From Gemmatimonadota bacterium (GTDB taxonomy: Bacteria > Latescibacterota > UBA2968 > GCA-2709665), in assembly GCA_028873695.1 (NCBI GenBank), contig JAPPNU010000044.1:124001-188000 (forward strand): a stretch of 64,000 nucleotides of DNA, given 5' to 3'. Positions 51,566 to 59,624 of this stretch are shown in pieces (the first letter of the stretch is position 1; each line of letters starts with the position of its first letter). The notes under the pieces were generated by a model that was given only the letters and a program-made list of their open reading frames with translations, searched no databases and was not told the DNA's origin. The translations under genes and the position numbers were made by a program.

Positions 51566-52410
51566 ACGCAAACCGCGAAAAGACGCACCGGTCCTACGCG
51601 ATGGGGCTGCACGACGAGCCGCTTGCAAATCGGACGAACCGGGTTTTCTTTCGTGCCGAAGCGGGTGCGGGGCTGGTGTACCCGGGATCGCTTAAGGTGG
51701 ACGTCGACAGGCGCGCGGAATTCGATGCGGCGCCGATGTCGGTCCGGGAGGTGAACCGGAAGATCCGGCAACTGATGGAATCCGGTTACGGCCACGTGGT
51801 GGTGCGGAACCCCAACGCCAAACACTCGCTCGGGACCGGGATTCTGAATCGGCTGAAACTGGATTTCGAAGGGTCTCTCGGGTATTTCGCGGTCGGACTG
51901 ATCGACGGACCGAACGTGAGAATCAGGGGGCGCGTGGGCTGGTCGTGCGCGGAGAATATGATGGCGGGCACCGTGGTTGTCGAGAAGAACGCGGGGTCGT
52001 CGTTCGGCGCGGCGCTGCGGGGCGGCGACCTGGTGTGCCTGGGCGACGTGGGGGGGCGGACCGGCATCAACATGAAGGGCGGTACCATCCTGGTGGCCGG
52101 GCGAACCGGAATGCTCTCCGGATTCATGATGCAGCGCGGGCGAATGATCGTCCTGGGAGACGCTGACGAGAATCTCGGTGATTCGATGTACGACGGCACG
52201 ATCTACGTGGGTGGGAATATAAAGTCGCTGGGCGTGGACGCCGTTCGCGCGGAGCTGACGGACCTCGAGGTCGCGTGGCTGGACAGGAAGCTGGAGCTGT
52301 ATGGTCTCGAGGCGCCGGACGGCGCGGGTAACCTGAAGAAGGTCGTCGCGGGCAGGCAGCTATGGAATTACGACAACCTGGAACCGGCCGAGAAGAAGAT
52401 CGTGCTTTAG
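51553..52410 (+). CDS. mgsB: GXGXG synthase subunit, copy 2 (GlxC-like)
   Basis: A 285-residue beta-helix protein. It differs from copy 1 by an N-terminal extension of about 50 residues (ending DRRAEFDAAPMSVREVNRKI) and diverged strands: VRIRGRVGWSCAENMMAG, VCLGDVGGRTGINMKGG, GFMMQRGRMIVLGD. Ends KKVVAGRQLWNYDN, as copy 1 does. It is the last gene of the cluster. The following 58 bases hold a weak hairpin (GAACCG...CGGTTC). Confidence 0.83.
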   Translation: MAELDANREKTHRSYAMGLHDEPLANRTNRVFFRAEAGAGLVYPGSLKVDVDRRAEFDAAPMSVREVNRKIRQLMESGYGHVVVRNPNAKHSLGTGILNRLKLDFEGSLGYFAVGLIDGPNVRIRGRVGWSCAENMMAGTVVVEKNAGSSFGAALRGGDLVCLGDVGGRTGINMKGGTILVAGRTGMLSGFMMQRGRMIVLGDADENLGDSMYDGTIYVGGNIKSLGVDAVRAELTDLEVAWLDRKLELYGLEAPDGAGNLKKVVAGRQLWNYDNLEPAEKKIVL

Positions 52411-52468
52411 CAGACTCGACCCAAGAACCGAAGCTCAGCCCGGTTCCGGATCTTTAGGGAGAGACAAT

Positions 52469-53461
52469 ATGGGCGACGTACTATCCGTAGGAATGGTCGG
52501 CGCGGGCGGAATCGCACGGTCTCACATGCGTGCGATCGCGGAAACCGACAACATCAGAACGGCGGCGGTGATGGATATCTACCCGGAACCGGCGGAGGCT
52601 GCCGCGACCGAATACGGCGCCAGGGCGTATACCAGCCTGGAGGCCATGCTGGACGATCCGGACGTCGAAGCCGTCCACGTTTGCACGCCCCACAACCGGC
52701 ACGGCGAACAGGTGGTGGCCGCGGCCGAAGCCGGGAAACACGTCCTGGTTGAAAAGCCCATGGCGCTGACGCTCGACGAGTGCGACCGGATGATCGCGGC
52801 GTCTGAAAAGGCGAATCGCGTCCTGATGGTCGGCCAGGTCATGCGTTACTATCCGATGAGCCGCAAGGTGAAACAGTTCATCGCCGACGGCGTGATCGGT
52901 CAGGTGGGTCACCTGCTCAGACGTCGGCTGGGCAACTTCAATCCCGCGCCGCCGCCCGGACAGGACACGCATTGGTATCTGGATCTGGAGGCCGGGGGCA
53001 TCTGTGTGTTGTATTGCTTCGGACCGCACGAGTATGATATACTCCACTGGTATATGGATTCGCCCGTTGTCAGTGTCTTCGCGCAGGGAACCGAGAGTAC
53101 GGAACGCTACCGCGGTCAGAAGGACTCGTATACGGCGGTCATGAACCATGCCAACGGCGCGGTTAGCGTGCTTTCCCAGTCCGTGGTCTGCCATTCCGGG
53201 ATGCACGACCAGTATATCATGGGCAGCAAGGGCTCGATGACGTTCACCCATCACCGCCTCTTGCTGAACGGCGAGGAGGTGGAGGTGGGGAGTGCGGGCA
53301 GCGGGATGCAGAATCAGATTCGCGAGTTTGCCGACTGCTGTCTGGAGGGGAAGACGCCTGATGCCAACGGCCGGTCCGTGCGGCACACGATGGCCGTCAT
53401 CGAGGCGGCCAAGCAGAGCGCCGAGCGGAACGAGTCTGTGCCGGTCTCGGAATTCGACTGA
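52469..53461 (+). CDS. Gfo/Idh/MocA-family oxidoreductase
   Basis: A 330-residue NAD(P)-dependent dehydrogenase. The Rossmann start is VGMVGAGGIARSHMRAIAET, followed by VHVCTPHNRHGEQVVAAAEA and the family motif HVLVEKPMALT near residue 93 (EKP Lys). GGGICVLYCFGPHEYDILHW near residue 175 gives the substrate His. GGGAGAG lies before the ATG. By family it oxidises sugars or cyclitols. The stop is 14 bases before the enolase-like gene. Confidence 0.87.
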   Translation: MGDVLSVGMVGAGGIARSHMRAIAETDNIRTAAVMDIYPEPAEAAATEYGARAYTSLEAMLDDPDVEAVHVCTPHNRHGEQVVAAAEAGKHVLVEKPMALTLDECDRMIAASEKANRVLMVGQVMRYYPMSRKVKQFIADGVIGQVGHLLRRRLGNFNPAPPPGQDTHWYLDLEAGGICVLYCFGPHEYDILHWYMDSPVVSVFAQGTESTERYRGQKDSYTAVMNHANGAVSVLSQSVVCHSGMHDQYIMGSKGSMTFTHHRLLLNGEEVEVGSAGSGMQNQIREFADCCLEGKTPDANGRSVRHTMAVIEAAKQSAERNESVPVSEFD

Positions 53462-53475
53462 GACGCGTCGCCGAT

Positions 53476-54741
53476 ATGGACTTGAACACAGAGGTCCTGG
53501 ACGCGGACGTCGCGTTCATTCCCCGGAAGCTGAAAACGCCGCTCCACCTGAGTGCCGGGTTGATTTCGGAGCTTACGGAAGCCCGCGCGGCCGTCACGGT
53601 CCGCGTGGCCGGCCGGGAAGCGCAGGGAAGGGGTTCGATCTATCTCAGCGACGTCTGGGCCTGGCCGGATCCCACGTTGACCCACGCGTTTCGAGACGCG
53701 GCCCTGCGCGGTTTCTGTGAGGACGTCGCACGCGGACTGTACGCGTACTGTGGCGGCGAGAAGGCGCACCCGCTGGCCCTGGGAATGCGCCTGCACGAGT
53801 CGGTTGACGGTGAAACATCCCCGCCGGTCCTTGCTCGCGCAATGTGCGCCAGTCCGTTCGACGCGGCCATTCACGACGCGGTCGGCCTCGCGACCGGACG
53901 TTCCGCGTTCCGCTTCTTCGCGGAGACCGCCACGTTTCCCGACGTGGACGGTCTCTTTCCGAACGGCGGCGCATGCGCGGCAATTCAGCGTCTGATTCAT
54001 GCCCCGCAATCCCGCCTGCGCGCCTGGTGGGTCGTGGGAAACGACGACGGCCTGGGCACGGACCTCGCTCAGGTCATAAACGAACATGGGTTTCGCGGCT
54101 TCAAGCTGAAGATTCTCGGGAAGGACGTTGCCGCCGACGCGGCCCGGACCGTCGAGGTATACCGCGCCCTGCGCGGCCACGGCGTGGACGACCCGGCGTT
54201 GACGGCGGACAGCAACGAAGCCAATCCGGATGCGGAGAGCGTACTGGATTATCTGGAACGCCTCAGGGCCCGGGACAACGAGGCTTTCCGGGCCCTGAGA
54301 TACCTTGAGCAGCCCACGGCCCGGGATATCCTGCAGCATCCGCAGGACTGACATGCGGTGACCAGGCTCAAGCCCGTGTTTCTGGACGAGGGCCTCACCA
54401 GCCTGGAATTGCTGCCGGAAGCGAAAAGGCAGGGTTGGAGCGGCCTGGCCCTGAAGACCTGCAAGGGACACAGCTTTGCACTGCTGGCAGCCGCGTGGGC
54501 GCGCGCAAACGGGATGCGGCTTGCGCTTCAGGACCTGACGAATCCCGGGTTTGCGGCAATCCACGCGGCGCTCTTCGCGGCGCACGTGCCCATGGTCAAC
54601 GGGGTGGAAATCAACTCCCCCCAATATACGCCCGATGCCAACGCCGAATGGCTGCCGCGCCTGGCGGGAATTTTCGAGCCCGTGGACGGGTTGCATCGAA
54701 TAGACAGCCCCCATACCGCGGGGTTGGGGTCCACACTGTAA
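53476..54741 (+). pseudogene. Enolase-superfamily gene interrupted by one in-frame UGA
   Basis: A 421-codon frame with a single TGA at 54349-54351, codon 292. Before it: capping domain, GFKLKILGK (strand 2 Lys), LTADSNEAN (metal Asp/Glu) and YLEQPT (metal Glu). After it, in the same frame: RLKPVFLDEGLTS (DE motif), LALKTCKGHS (strand 6 Lys) and LQDLTNPGF. All active-site motifs survive on both sides, so the lesion is recent, an assembly error, or read through. If TGA ends translation, the 291-residue product would lack half the barrel. The family does racemisation, epimerisation or dehydration of acid sugars or dipeptides. Confidence 0.8.
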
Positions 54742-54815
54742 CGGTTTGGGGCAGCCTCGAATTCATCCGTCCGGCCGGAAACGGGCGGGCGCCGTGGCGC
54801 CCGGGAGGAATGACG

Positions 54816-55664
54816 ATGGATACCGAATGTCTGGATTACTGTCTCACCAGCCGGGAGCAGACACAGTTTGAGCGCGACGGATTCTTCATGATCGAGGATG
54901 CGATTCCGCCCGAGCGGGTCACTGCGTTGAATCACGTGGTCGACGGGTTGTACGAGGCCTATCTTGCCGAGAACGGCCTCGGGCCCGGCGAACGTATGAA
55001 TCTGCTGGACTTCGTGGGACGCGACGATGAGTTTCTGGCCTTGCTGGATTGGCCGGTCACATTCCCCAAGGTATGGGGTATTCTGGGGTGGAATATCCAG
55101 CTCTACCACTCCCACCTGATCGTTACCCCTCCGGAACCGCCGGACAAACGCTCATATGGCGGACGCCTGGGCTGGCACCAGGACAGCGGTCGTCTCAATA
55201 TCGAACTGGATGCCACGCCCCGGCCGCGGGTCTCGCTTAAGGTCGGCTTCTTTCTGACGGATACCACTCTGCCCGACCGCGGAAATTTCCACATCGTCCC
55301 CGGCAGCCACCTCAAGAATCGGCTGGATCTTCCGGACGACGGCGTGTCCGACCCTCCCGGAACGACGCCCGTCCTGGCTCCGGCGGGCTCGGCGGTGTTT
55401 TTCGATCGGCGGCTCTGGCACGCGGCCGGGAGGAATCATTCGGACGTGACGCGAAAAGTGCTGTTCTACGGGTACAGTTACCGCTGGCTCAGGCCCAGAG
55501 ACAATATGACCGTAGCCCATTGCATGGAGCGATGTGATCCGGTTCAGCGGCAGTTGCTCGGTGAAAGCACCGGAGGGATGGGATATACGTCGCCCACCGA
55601 CGCGGACGTGCCGCTCAAGGGTTGGATCCGGGAACACGCAGGGGAGGAAGCCGTCGCGCCGTAG
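54816..55664 (+). CDS. Phytanoyl-CoA dioxygenase (PhyH) family protein
   Basis: A 282-residue Fe(II)/2-oxoglutarate oxygenase. GGAGG lies 7 bases before the ATG at 54816; an ATG at 54810 is too close to it. GWHQDSGRLN near residue 125 gives HxD, and RRLWHAAGRN near residue 203 the distal His. HIVPGSHLKNRL is the family loop. It follows the enolase-like gene and precedes an aminotransferase. A hairpin lies after its stop. Confidence 0.87.
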   Translation: MDTECLDYCLTSREQTQFERDGFFMIEDAIPPERVTALNHVVDGLYEAYLAENGLGPGERMNLLDFVGRDDEFLALLDWPVTFPKVWGILGWNIQLYHSHLIVTPPEPPDKRSYGGRLGWHQDSGRLNIELDATPRPRVSLKVGFFLTDTTLPDRGNFHIVPGSHLKNRLDLPDDGVSDPPGTTPVLAPAGSAVFFDRRLWHAAGRNHSDVTRKVLFYGYSYRWLRPRDNMTVAHCMERCDPVQRQLLGESTGGMGYTSPTDADVPLKGWIREHAGEEAVAP

Positions 55665-55671
55665 AGTGTAG

Positions 55672-55696
55672 CCGCTCGGAGTCGTCGTCCGAGCGG
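55672..55696 (+). terminator. Perfect hairpin after the PhyH gene
   Basis: CCGCTCGGA at 55672-55680 pairs exactly with TCCGAGCGG at 55688-55696, with a seven-base loop and no T run. It may end or stabilise the upstream transcript rather than act as a classic terminator. Confidence 0.45.
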
Positions 55697-55770
55697 ACCG
55701 GTGAAGCCTGAGCCCCGCCCGAAACGAATTTCTGTGCGGGGTTCGAAATTTGGTAAGAAGGAGATCGAAG

Positions 55771-57054
55771 ATGGCCGGCGAACTCGCGATTCTTGGCGGC
55801 GAGAAAGCAATTGCGGCCGATAGCGGGGAGCAGTGGCGTCGACCCGTGGAAGCGGAGAAGGCCGCAGTCTGCGCCCTGATCGACGAGGGCTATCTCTCCG
55901 GATCGGGATCGGGGGTTCCGAAGGAATTTGAGGAACGGTTCGCGGAGTACCTGGGCTGCAAATACGTCCTCACGACCAGCCACGGGCATACGGCGCTCGC
56001 CAGTGGATTCTTCGCGGCGGGACTGGGCGCCGGCGATGAATTCATCACACCTTCAGTCGGTTATATAGGCAGCTACGCCGGCGCGCTGCATATGGGCGCC
56101 ACGCCGGTGTTCTGCGAGATCGATCCGGAGACGCTGCTCATGGACCCGGACGACGCGGCGCGGCGGATCACGGACAGGACCCGCGTGATTTCGCCGATCC
56201 ACTCCTGCGGCCGGGTGTGCGATATGGACCGGCTGCTGGCCCTGGCCGATGCCCACGGACTGGTGATCGTGGAGGACGCGGCTCACGCGCACGGCAGCGA
56301 GTGGGACGGCGTGAAGATCGGCAACCTGGGGCATATCGCGTGCTTCAGCATGCAGGGCTCCACGCCCGGGGGAAAGCCGGTAGCGGGCGGTGAGGCCGGC
56401 ATCGTGGCGACGAACGACCGCGAGTTGTACGAGCGCGCGTTGATTTACTGCCACCTGCACCGACCGGGGGCCGTGCAGGAGCTCACGAACCCGGTTTACC
56501 GTGAACTGGAACCGCAGCTTCTGGGTTGGAAATGGCGGCCGCATCCGCTGGCCATGGCAATCGGCCTGGTCTCCCTTGAGCACCTTCCCGAACGGTTGGA
56601 CGGGTTCGAAGCCAACCGGGAGGCCCTGTTTCGGAAAATCGAGGGACTGCCGGGCATCCGGCCGGTCTGCAACTATCGGAAAGCCAGGGGTGTGGAACTT
56701 TACGGCGGGATCAAGTTCATCTATGAGCCAGAGGCGCTGGGCGGATTGCCGGCGGCCCGGTTCGTGGCGGCCATGCGGGCTGAAGGCGCGCCCCTGAACG
56801 GCCCGGGCGTGGGCCACATGGAACATCTCCGGTCCATTTATACAAAAGACCTTCCCGGGCTCTGGGGAGCGGGTCACGACGGACCGGCCAATGTGCCTCT
56901 GCCCCGCTATCGCAAGGGAGATTTCCCGGTTTCTGAAGGGATCCGCGGGCGGGTGTTGTCCTATCCCGGACATATTCAGGCAGCGGATGGATTCATCGAT
57001 CAGTTCGCGGCGGCGTTCCGAAAGGTCGTGCTGCAGCATCAGCAGCTGTTGTAG
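55771..57054 (+). CDS. DegT/DnrJ/EryC1-family aminotransferase
   Basis: A 427-residue fold-type I PLP enzyme. TTSHGHTALASGFFAAGL near residue 70 and DEFITPSVGYIGSYAGAL are the family's phosphate-binding region. VEDAAHAHGSEWDG near residue 170 has the PLP Asp, and CFSMQGSTPGGKPVAGGEAG near residue 192 holds the Schiff-base Lys within an altered loop. By family it aminates keto-sugars. AAGGAGATCG precedes the ATG at 55771, which gives MAGELAILGG. A second, unrelated-length DegT gene is at 63210. Confidence 0.85.
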   Translation: MAGELAILGGEKAIAADSGEQWRRPVEAEKAAVCALIDEGYLSGSGSGVPKEFEERFAEYLGCKYVLTTSHGHTALASGFFAAGLGAGDEFITPSVGYIGSYAGALHMGATPVFCEIDPETLLMDPDDAARRITDRTRVISPIHSCGRVCDMDRLLALADAHGLVIVEDAAHAHGSEWDGVKIGNLGHIACFSMQGSTPGGKPVAGGEAGIVATNDRELYERALIYCHLHRPGAVQELTNPVYRELEPQLLGWKWRPHPLAMAIGLVSLEHLPERLDGFEANREALFRKIEGLPGIRPVCNYRKARGVELYGGIKFIYEPEALGGLPAARFVAAMRAEGAPLNGPGVGHMEHLRSIYTKDLPGLWGAGHDGPANVPLPRYRKGDFPVSEGIRGRVLSYPGHIQAADGFIDQFAAAFRKVVLQHQQLL

Positions 57055-57128
57055 CCGTCCGCTGGCAGGGTTGCTCTGCGGACGAGGGCCGTTCGTCGTC
57101 CGGTTGGGCTTATGTCAGGAGGCGTGCG

Positions 57129-57908
57129 TTGGCTGATCCCTTGGCGTTTCGATCTCCGCTGGAGGTGCGCCTCGCGTGCCGCCGGAATGCGTTGAAGACC
57201 GTGGCGTCGCGCGCGCTTTCGGGGTACCTGTGCGTGAACGTGGTGATGATGGACGAGGCGTACGCCGCGGAATTCGAGAAATTCTGCAGGGCGAATCCGA
57301 AGCCGTGTCCGCTCCTTGCGGTGATTCCCGCCGGCCGGCCGGATTGTCCTGAGTTCGCACGCGGGCTCGACATTCGCACCGACCTGGGTTCGTACGACGT
57401 CATCCGCGACGGCGTGGTGGTCGAACGGCGGCAGGACGTGGTTTCCCTTTTCTCAGGTGATATGGTCACGTTTCTGATCGGTTCCAGCGTGTCCTTCGAC
57501 GGGCTACTGGTCGAAAAAGGGTACGAGCCCGCGTTTGGGCCGTGTATCCAGCTGACCGGCCTGGACTGCGAACCGGCGGGAAGGTTCAGGACCAAAATGG
57601 CGGTGACCATGCGAAGCTTTCTCCCGGACCGCTGCGACCCCGTATGGGAATACACAAGCCACTTTCCGGCGTGCCATGGGGCACCTCTTGGCAGGAATAA
57701 CGGCCGGGAACTGGGTATACAGGACCTCGATACGACGATTTCAGGGAATCCGATAAAGGTCCCGCAGGGCACCGACCGCCTCTACTGGGCCTGCGGCGTG
57801 ACGCCCAGCCTGGCGGCGCAGCAGGCCCGGCTTCCGTTCGCGCTTTCCTACACGCCCGGCCACGCGCTGATAACGGATATTCCAACGGAAAGTCTGTATG
57901 AAGCGTGA
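57129..57908 (+). CDS. DUF1445 / putative hydro-lyase (D-glutamate cyclase-like)
   Basis: A 259-residue protein with a TTG start and CAGGAGG upstream. Family text is FCRANPKPCPLLAVIPAG near residue 51, LDIRTDLGSYDVIRDG, FSGDMVTFLIGSSVSFDGLL near residue 109, and RLYWACGVTPSLAAQQAR near the end. Known D-glutamate cyclase of this family makes 5-oxoproline, so a role in amide or amino-acid turnover fits near the glutamate-based pathway. The usual GMAPG region near the start reads ALSGYLCVN. It overlaps the creatininase gene by 11 bases. Confidence 0.8.
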   Translation: MADPLAFRSPLEVRLACRRNALKTVASRALSGYLCVNVVMMDEAYAAEFEKFCRANPKPCPLLAVIPAGRPDCPEFARGLDIRTDLGSYDVIRDGVVVERRQDVVSLFSGDMVTFLIGSSVSFDGLLVEKGYEPAFGPCIQLTGLDCEPAGRFRTKMAVTMRSFLPDRCDPVWEYTSHFPACHGAPLGRNNGRELGIQDLDTTISGNPIKVPQGTDRLYWACGVTPSLAAQQARLPFALSYTPGHALITDIPTESLYEA

Positions 57909-58665
57909 AACAGTCGTGAACAGGTCCAACTGGCTGGACGCGGGAACGGCAACATGGCCGGAGTGCAGGGATTTCCTGGCGGAAACGCCCGCAGCAATCC
58001 TGCCGCTGGGCGCAACCGAACAGCACGGCCCCCACCTGCCGCAGAACACGGATACGGTACTCGCGGAGGCGCTGGCCGTCGAGGTTGCGAAAGCGGGTTC
58101 CGGCCTCGTGCTGCCGGCGGTCCCGGTGGGGTACTCCTGGAGTTGGCGCGACTATCCCGGGACGCTCACGTTCTCCCTCGATACGTTTCGAGACGTCGTG
58201 AAGGACCTGGCGCGCAGCACGCACCGCGCTGGCTGTCGCGCGCTGATGACGCTTTCGGGACACGGCGCCAACCCCGGCCCCCTGAAGATGACCGTCAGAG
58301 AGCTCGTCGACGAACTGGACCTGAAGGTCTTGAATGTCTTCTATCCCGGCCTCGATGAATTGATGGCGGATGCGGAGTCGCCGCAATGGGCTCCGATGAA
58401 TTTTCACGCCGAGGAATTCGAGACTTCATTGATGCTCTACCTGAAGCCTGAACGGGTCAGGATGGACCAGGCCGTACGGGAATATCCGCCGCGGTCCGCG
58501 GAATACGAGATGTCCACGTTGCCCCTGGGAAGCCTGTCCCGGTCGGGCGTGTTCGGCGATGCCACCGTCGCTTCCGCCGAGAAGGGCGAGCGCTGGTTTC
58601 ACGATTGCGTGGCACGGATGGCCCGGGTGTGGACGGATTTCCTGTCCGCGCCGGATGCCGGATAG
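57898..58665 (+). CDS. Creatininase-family amidohydrolase
   Basis: A 255-residue protein. Metal-binding PLGATEQHGPHLPQNTD near residue 36, LSGHGANPGPLKMT near residue 118, and FHAEEFETSLMLYL near residue 165 give the two-metal site. Creatininase opens cyclic amides; other members act on formamides or mycofactocin peptides. Overlap with DUF1445 means they are translated together. No creatinase gene is in the window, so I do not infer creatinine use. Confidence 0.85.
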   Translation: MKRETVVNRSNWLDAGTATWPECRDFLAETPAAILPLGATEQHGPHLPQNTDTVLAEALAVEVAKAGSGLVLPAVPVGYSWSWRDYPGTLTFSLDTFRDVVKDLARSTHRAGCRALMTLSGHGANPGPLKMTVRELVDELDLKVLNVFYPGLDELMADAESPQWAPMNFHAEEFETSLMLYLKPERVRMDQAVREYPPRSAEYEMSTLPLGSLSRSGVFGDATVASAEKGERWFHDCVARMARVWTDFLSAPDAG

Positions 58666-58673
58666 GGGGGCGG

Positions 58674-59597
58674 ATGGGAACGGTGATGACGGTTCGAGGG
58701 GAGATCGACGGCGAAGACCTGGGCGTCGTGGACTACCACGAACACCTCTATTTCGACGCCCCGGACTGGCTGCTGAGAGAAGACGGGGATTTTCGGCTGA
58801 ACAGCGTGGAGCGATCCGCCGACGAGCTCCGTTCGTGGGCCCGCGCGGGCGGCAGGACAATGGTCGAGATGTCTGCGATCGACTTCGGCCGGAATGTCCG
58901 CCAGGTAGTCAGGATTGCGGACCAGGCGCCCGGCGTGCACGTGGTTGTCGTCACGGGATACAACAAGCCGTATTTCTGTGACCGCGCGATCCTGAGTCAG
59001 GACGAAGACACAATGATCCGGAATTGTATCCGGGACATCGAGGCAGGCATCGACGGCACCGGCGTGAAGGCCGGTATCGTCAAGGGGGGCAGCGGATACA
59101 ATACGTTTCAGGAGGGCGACAGGAAGCTCCTGCGCGTCGCGGCAAAGGTGCACGCGGAAACCGGCGTGCCGGTGATGACCCACACGGAAGCCGGCACGAT
59201 GGGTTACGAGCAGGTTTCATTCCTCGCCGTGCAGGGTGTGTCGCCGGACCGCATATGCCTCAGCCACATGGACCGGAATCCGGATTTCTGGGAGCACAGG
59301 CGAATTGCCGAAACCGGCGCATGCCTGGGTTACGACTGCCCCGGCAAGGTGAAGTACGGGCCGGACGAGACGCGCATTGCGGTGTTGAAGCGGATGATCG
59401 ACGCCGGGCTGGGCGACCGGATTCTGCTGGGCAACGATCTGGGCAGGCCCAGCTACTGGCGAAGCTACGGAGGCGGTCCCGGCCTGGACTACGTGCTGAC
59501 CCGGTTCGTTCCCAGGCTGCGTGAAGAAGGGGTATCCGGTGACGCGATCCGGGATCTGCTGGTGAACAACCCGAGACGTTTTCTCACCGGGGAATAA
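58674..59597 (+). CDS. Phosphotriesterase-family metallohydrolase
   Basis: A 307-residue TIM-barrel hydrolase. Metal ligands: VVDYHEHLYF near residue 22 (HxH), the carbamylated-Lys strand KAGIVKGGSGYN near residue 141, PVMTHTEAG near residue 170, LSHMDRNPDFW near residue 198, and LLGNDLGRPSYW near residue 253 (Asp). A GTP-type long frame opens at 58605, but ATG at 58674 after a G run is better. By family it is a lactonase or amidohydrolase. It begins 8 bases after the creatininase stop. Confidence 0.85.
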   Translation: MGTVMTVRGEIDGEDLGVVDYHEHLYFDAPDWLLREDGDFRLNSVERSADELRSWARAGGRTMVEMSAIDFGRNVRQVVRIADQAPGVHVVVVTGYNKPYFCDRAILSQDEDTMIRNCIRDIEAGIDGTGVKAGIVKGGSGYNTFQEGDRKLLRVAAKVHAETGVPVMTHTEAGTMGYEQVSFLAVQGVSPDRICLSHMDRNPDFWEHRRIAETGACLGYDCPGKVKYGPDETRIAVLKRMIDAGLGDRILLGNDLGRPSYWRSYGGGPGLDYVLTRFVPRLREEGVSGDAIRDLLVNNPRRFLTGE

Positions 59598-59624
59598 CAC
59601 CCCCATTTGCGATCGATCCGGCCT

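Noticed and set aside
49928..51628. 566-codon - strand frame opposite gmaS and mgsA2
   Set aside because: It spans two solid + genes and shows no domain; it arises from codon bias.
54349..54351. Selenocysteine at the in-frame UGA
   Set aside because: I see no convincing stem-loop just downstream, the position is not a known redox site of the enolase superfamily, and no selenocysteine genes are in view.
57898..58665. Creatinine degradation pathway (creatininase plus sarcosine oxidase-like complex)
   Set aside because: No creatinase is present, the creatininase family has many other activities, and the SoxBDAG-like set sits with GmaS and Mgs genes that fit N-methylglutamate better.
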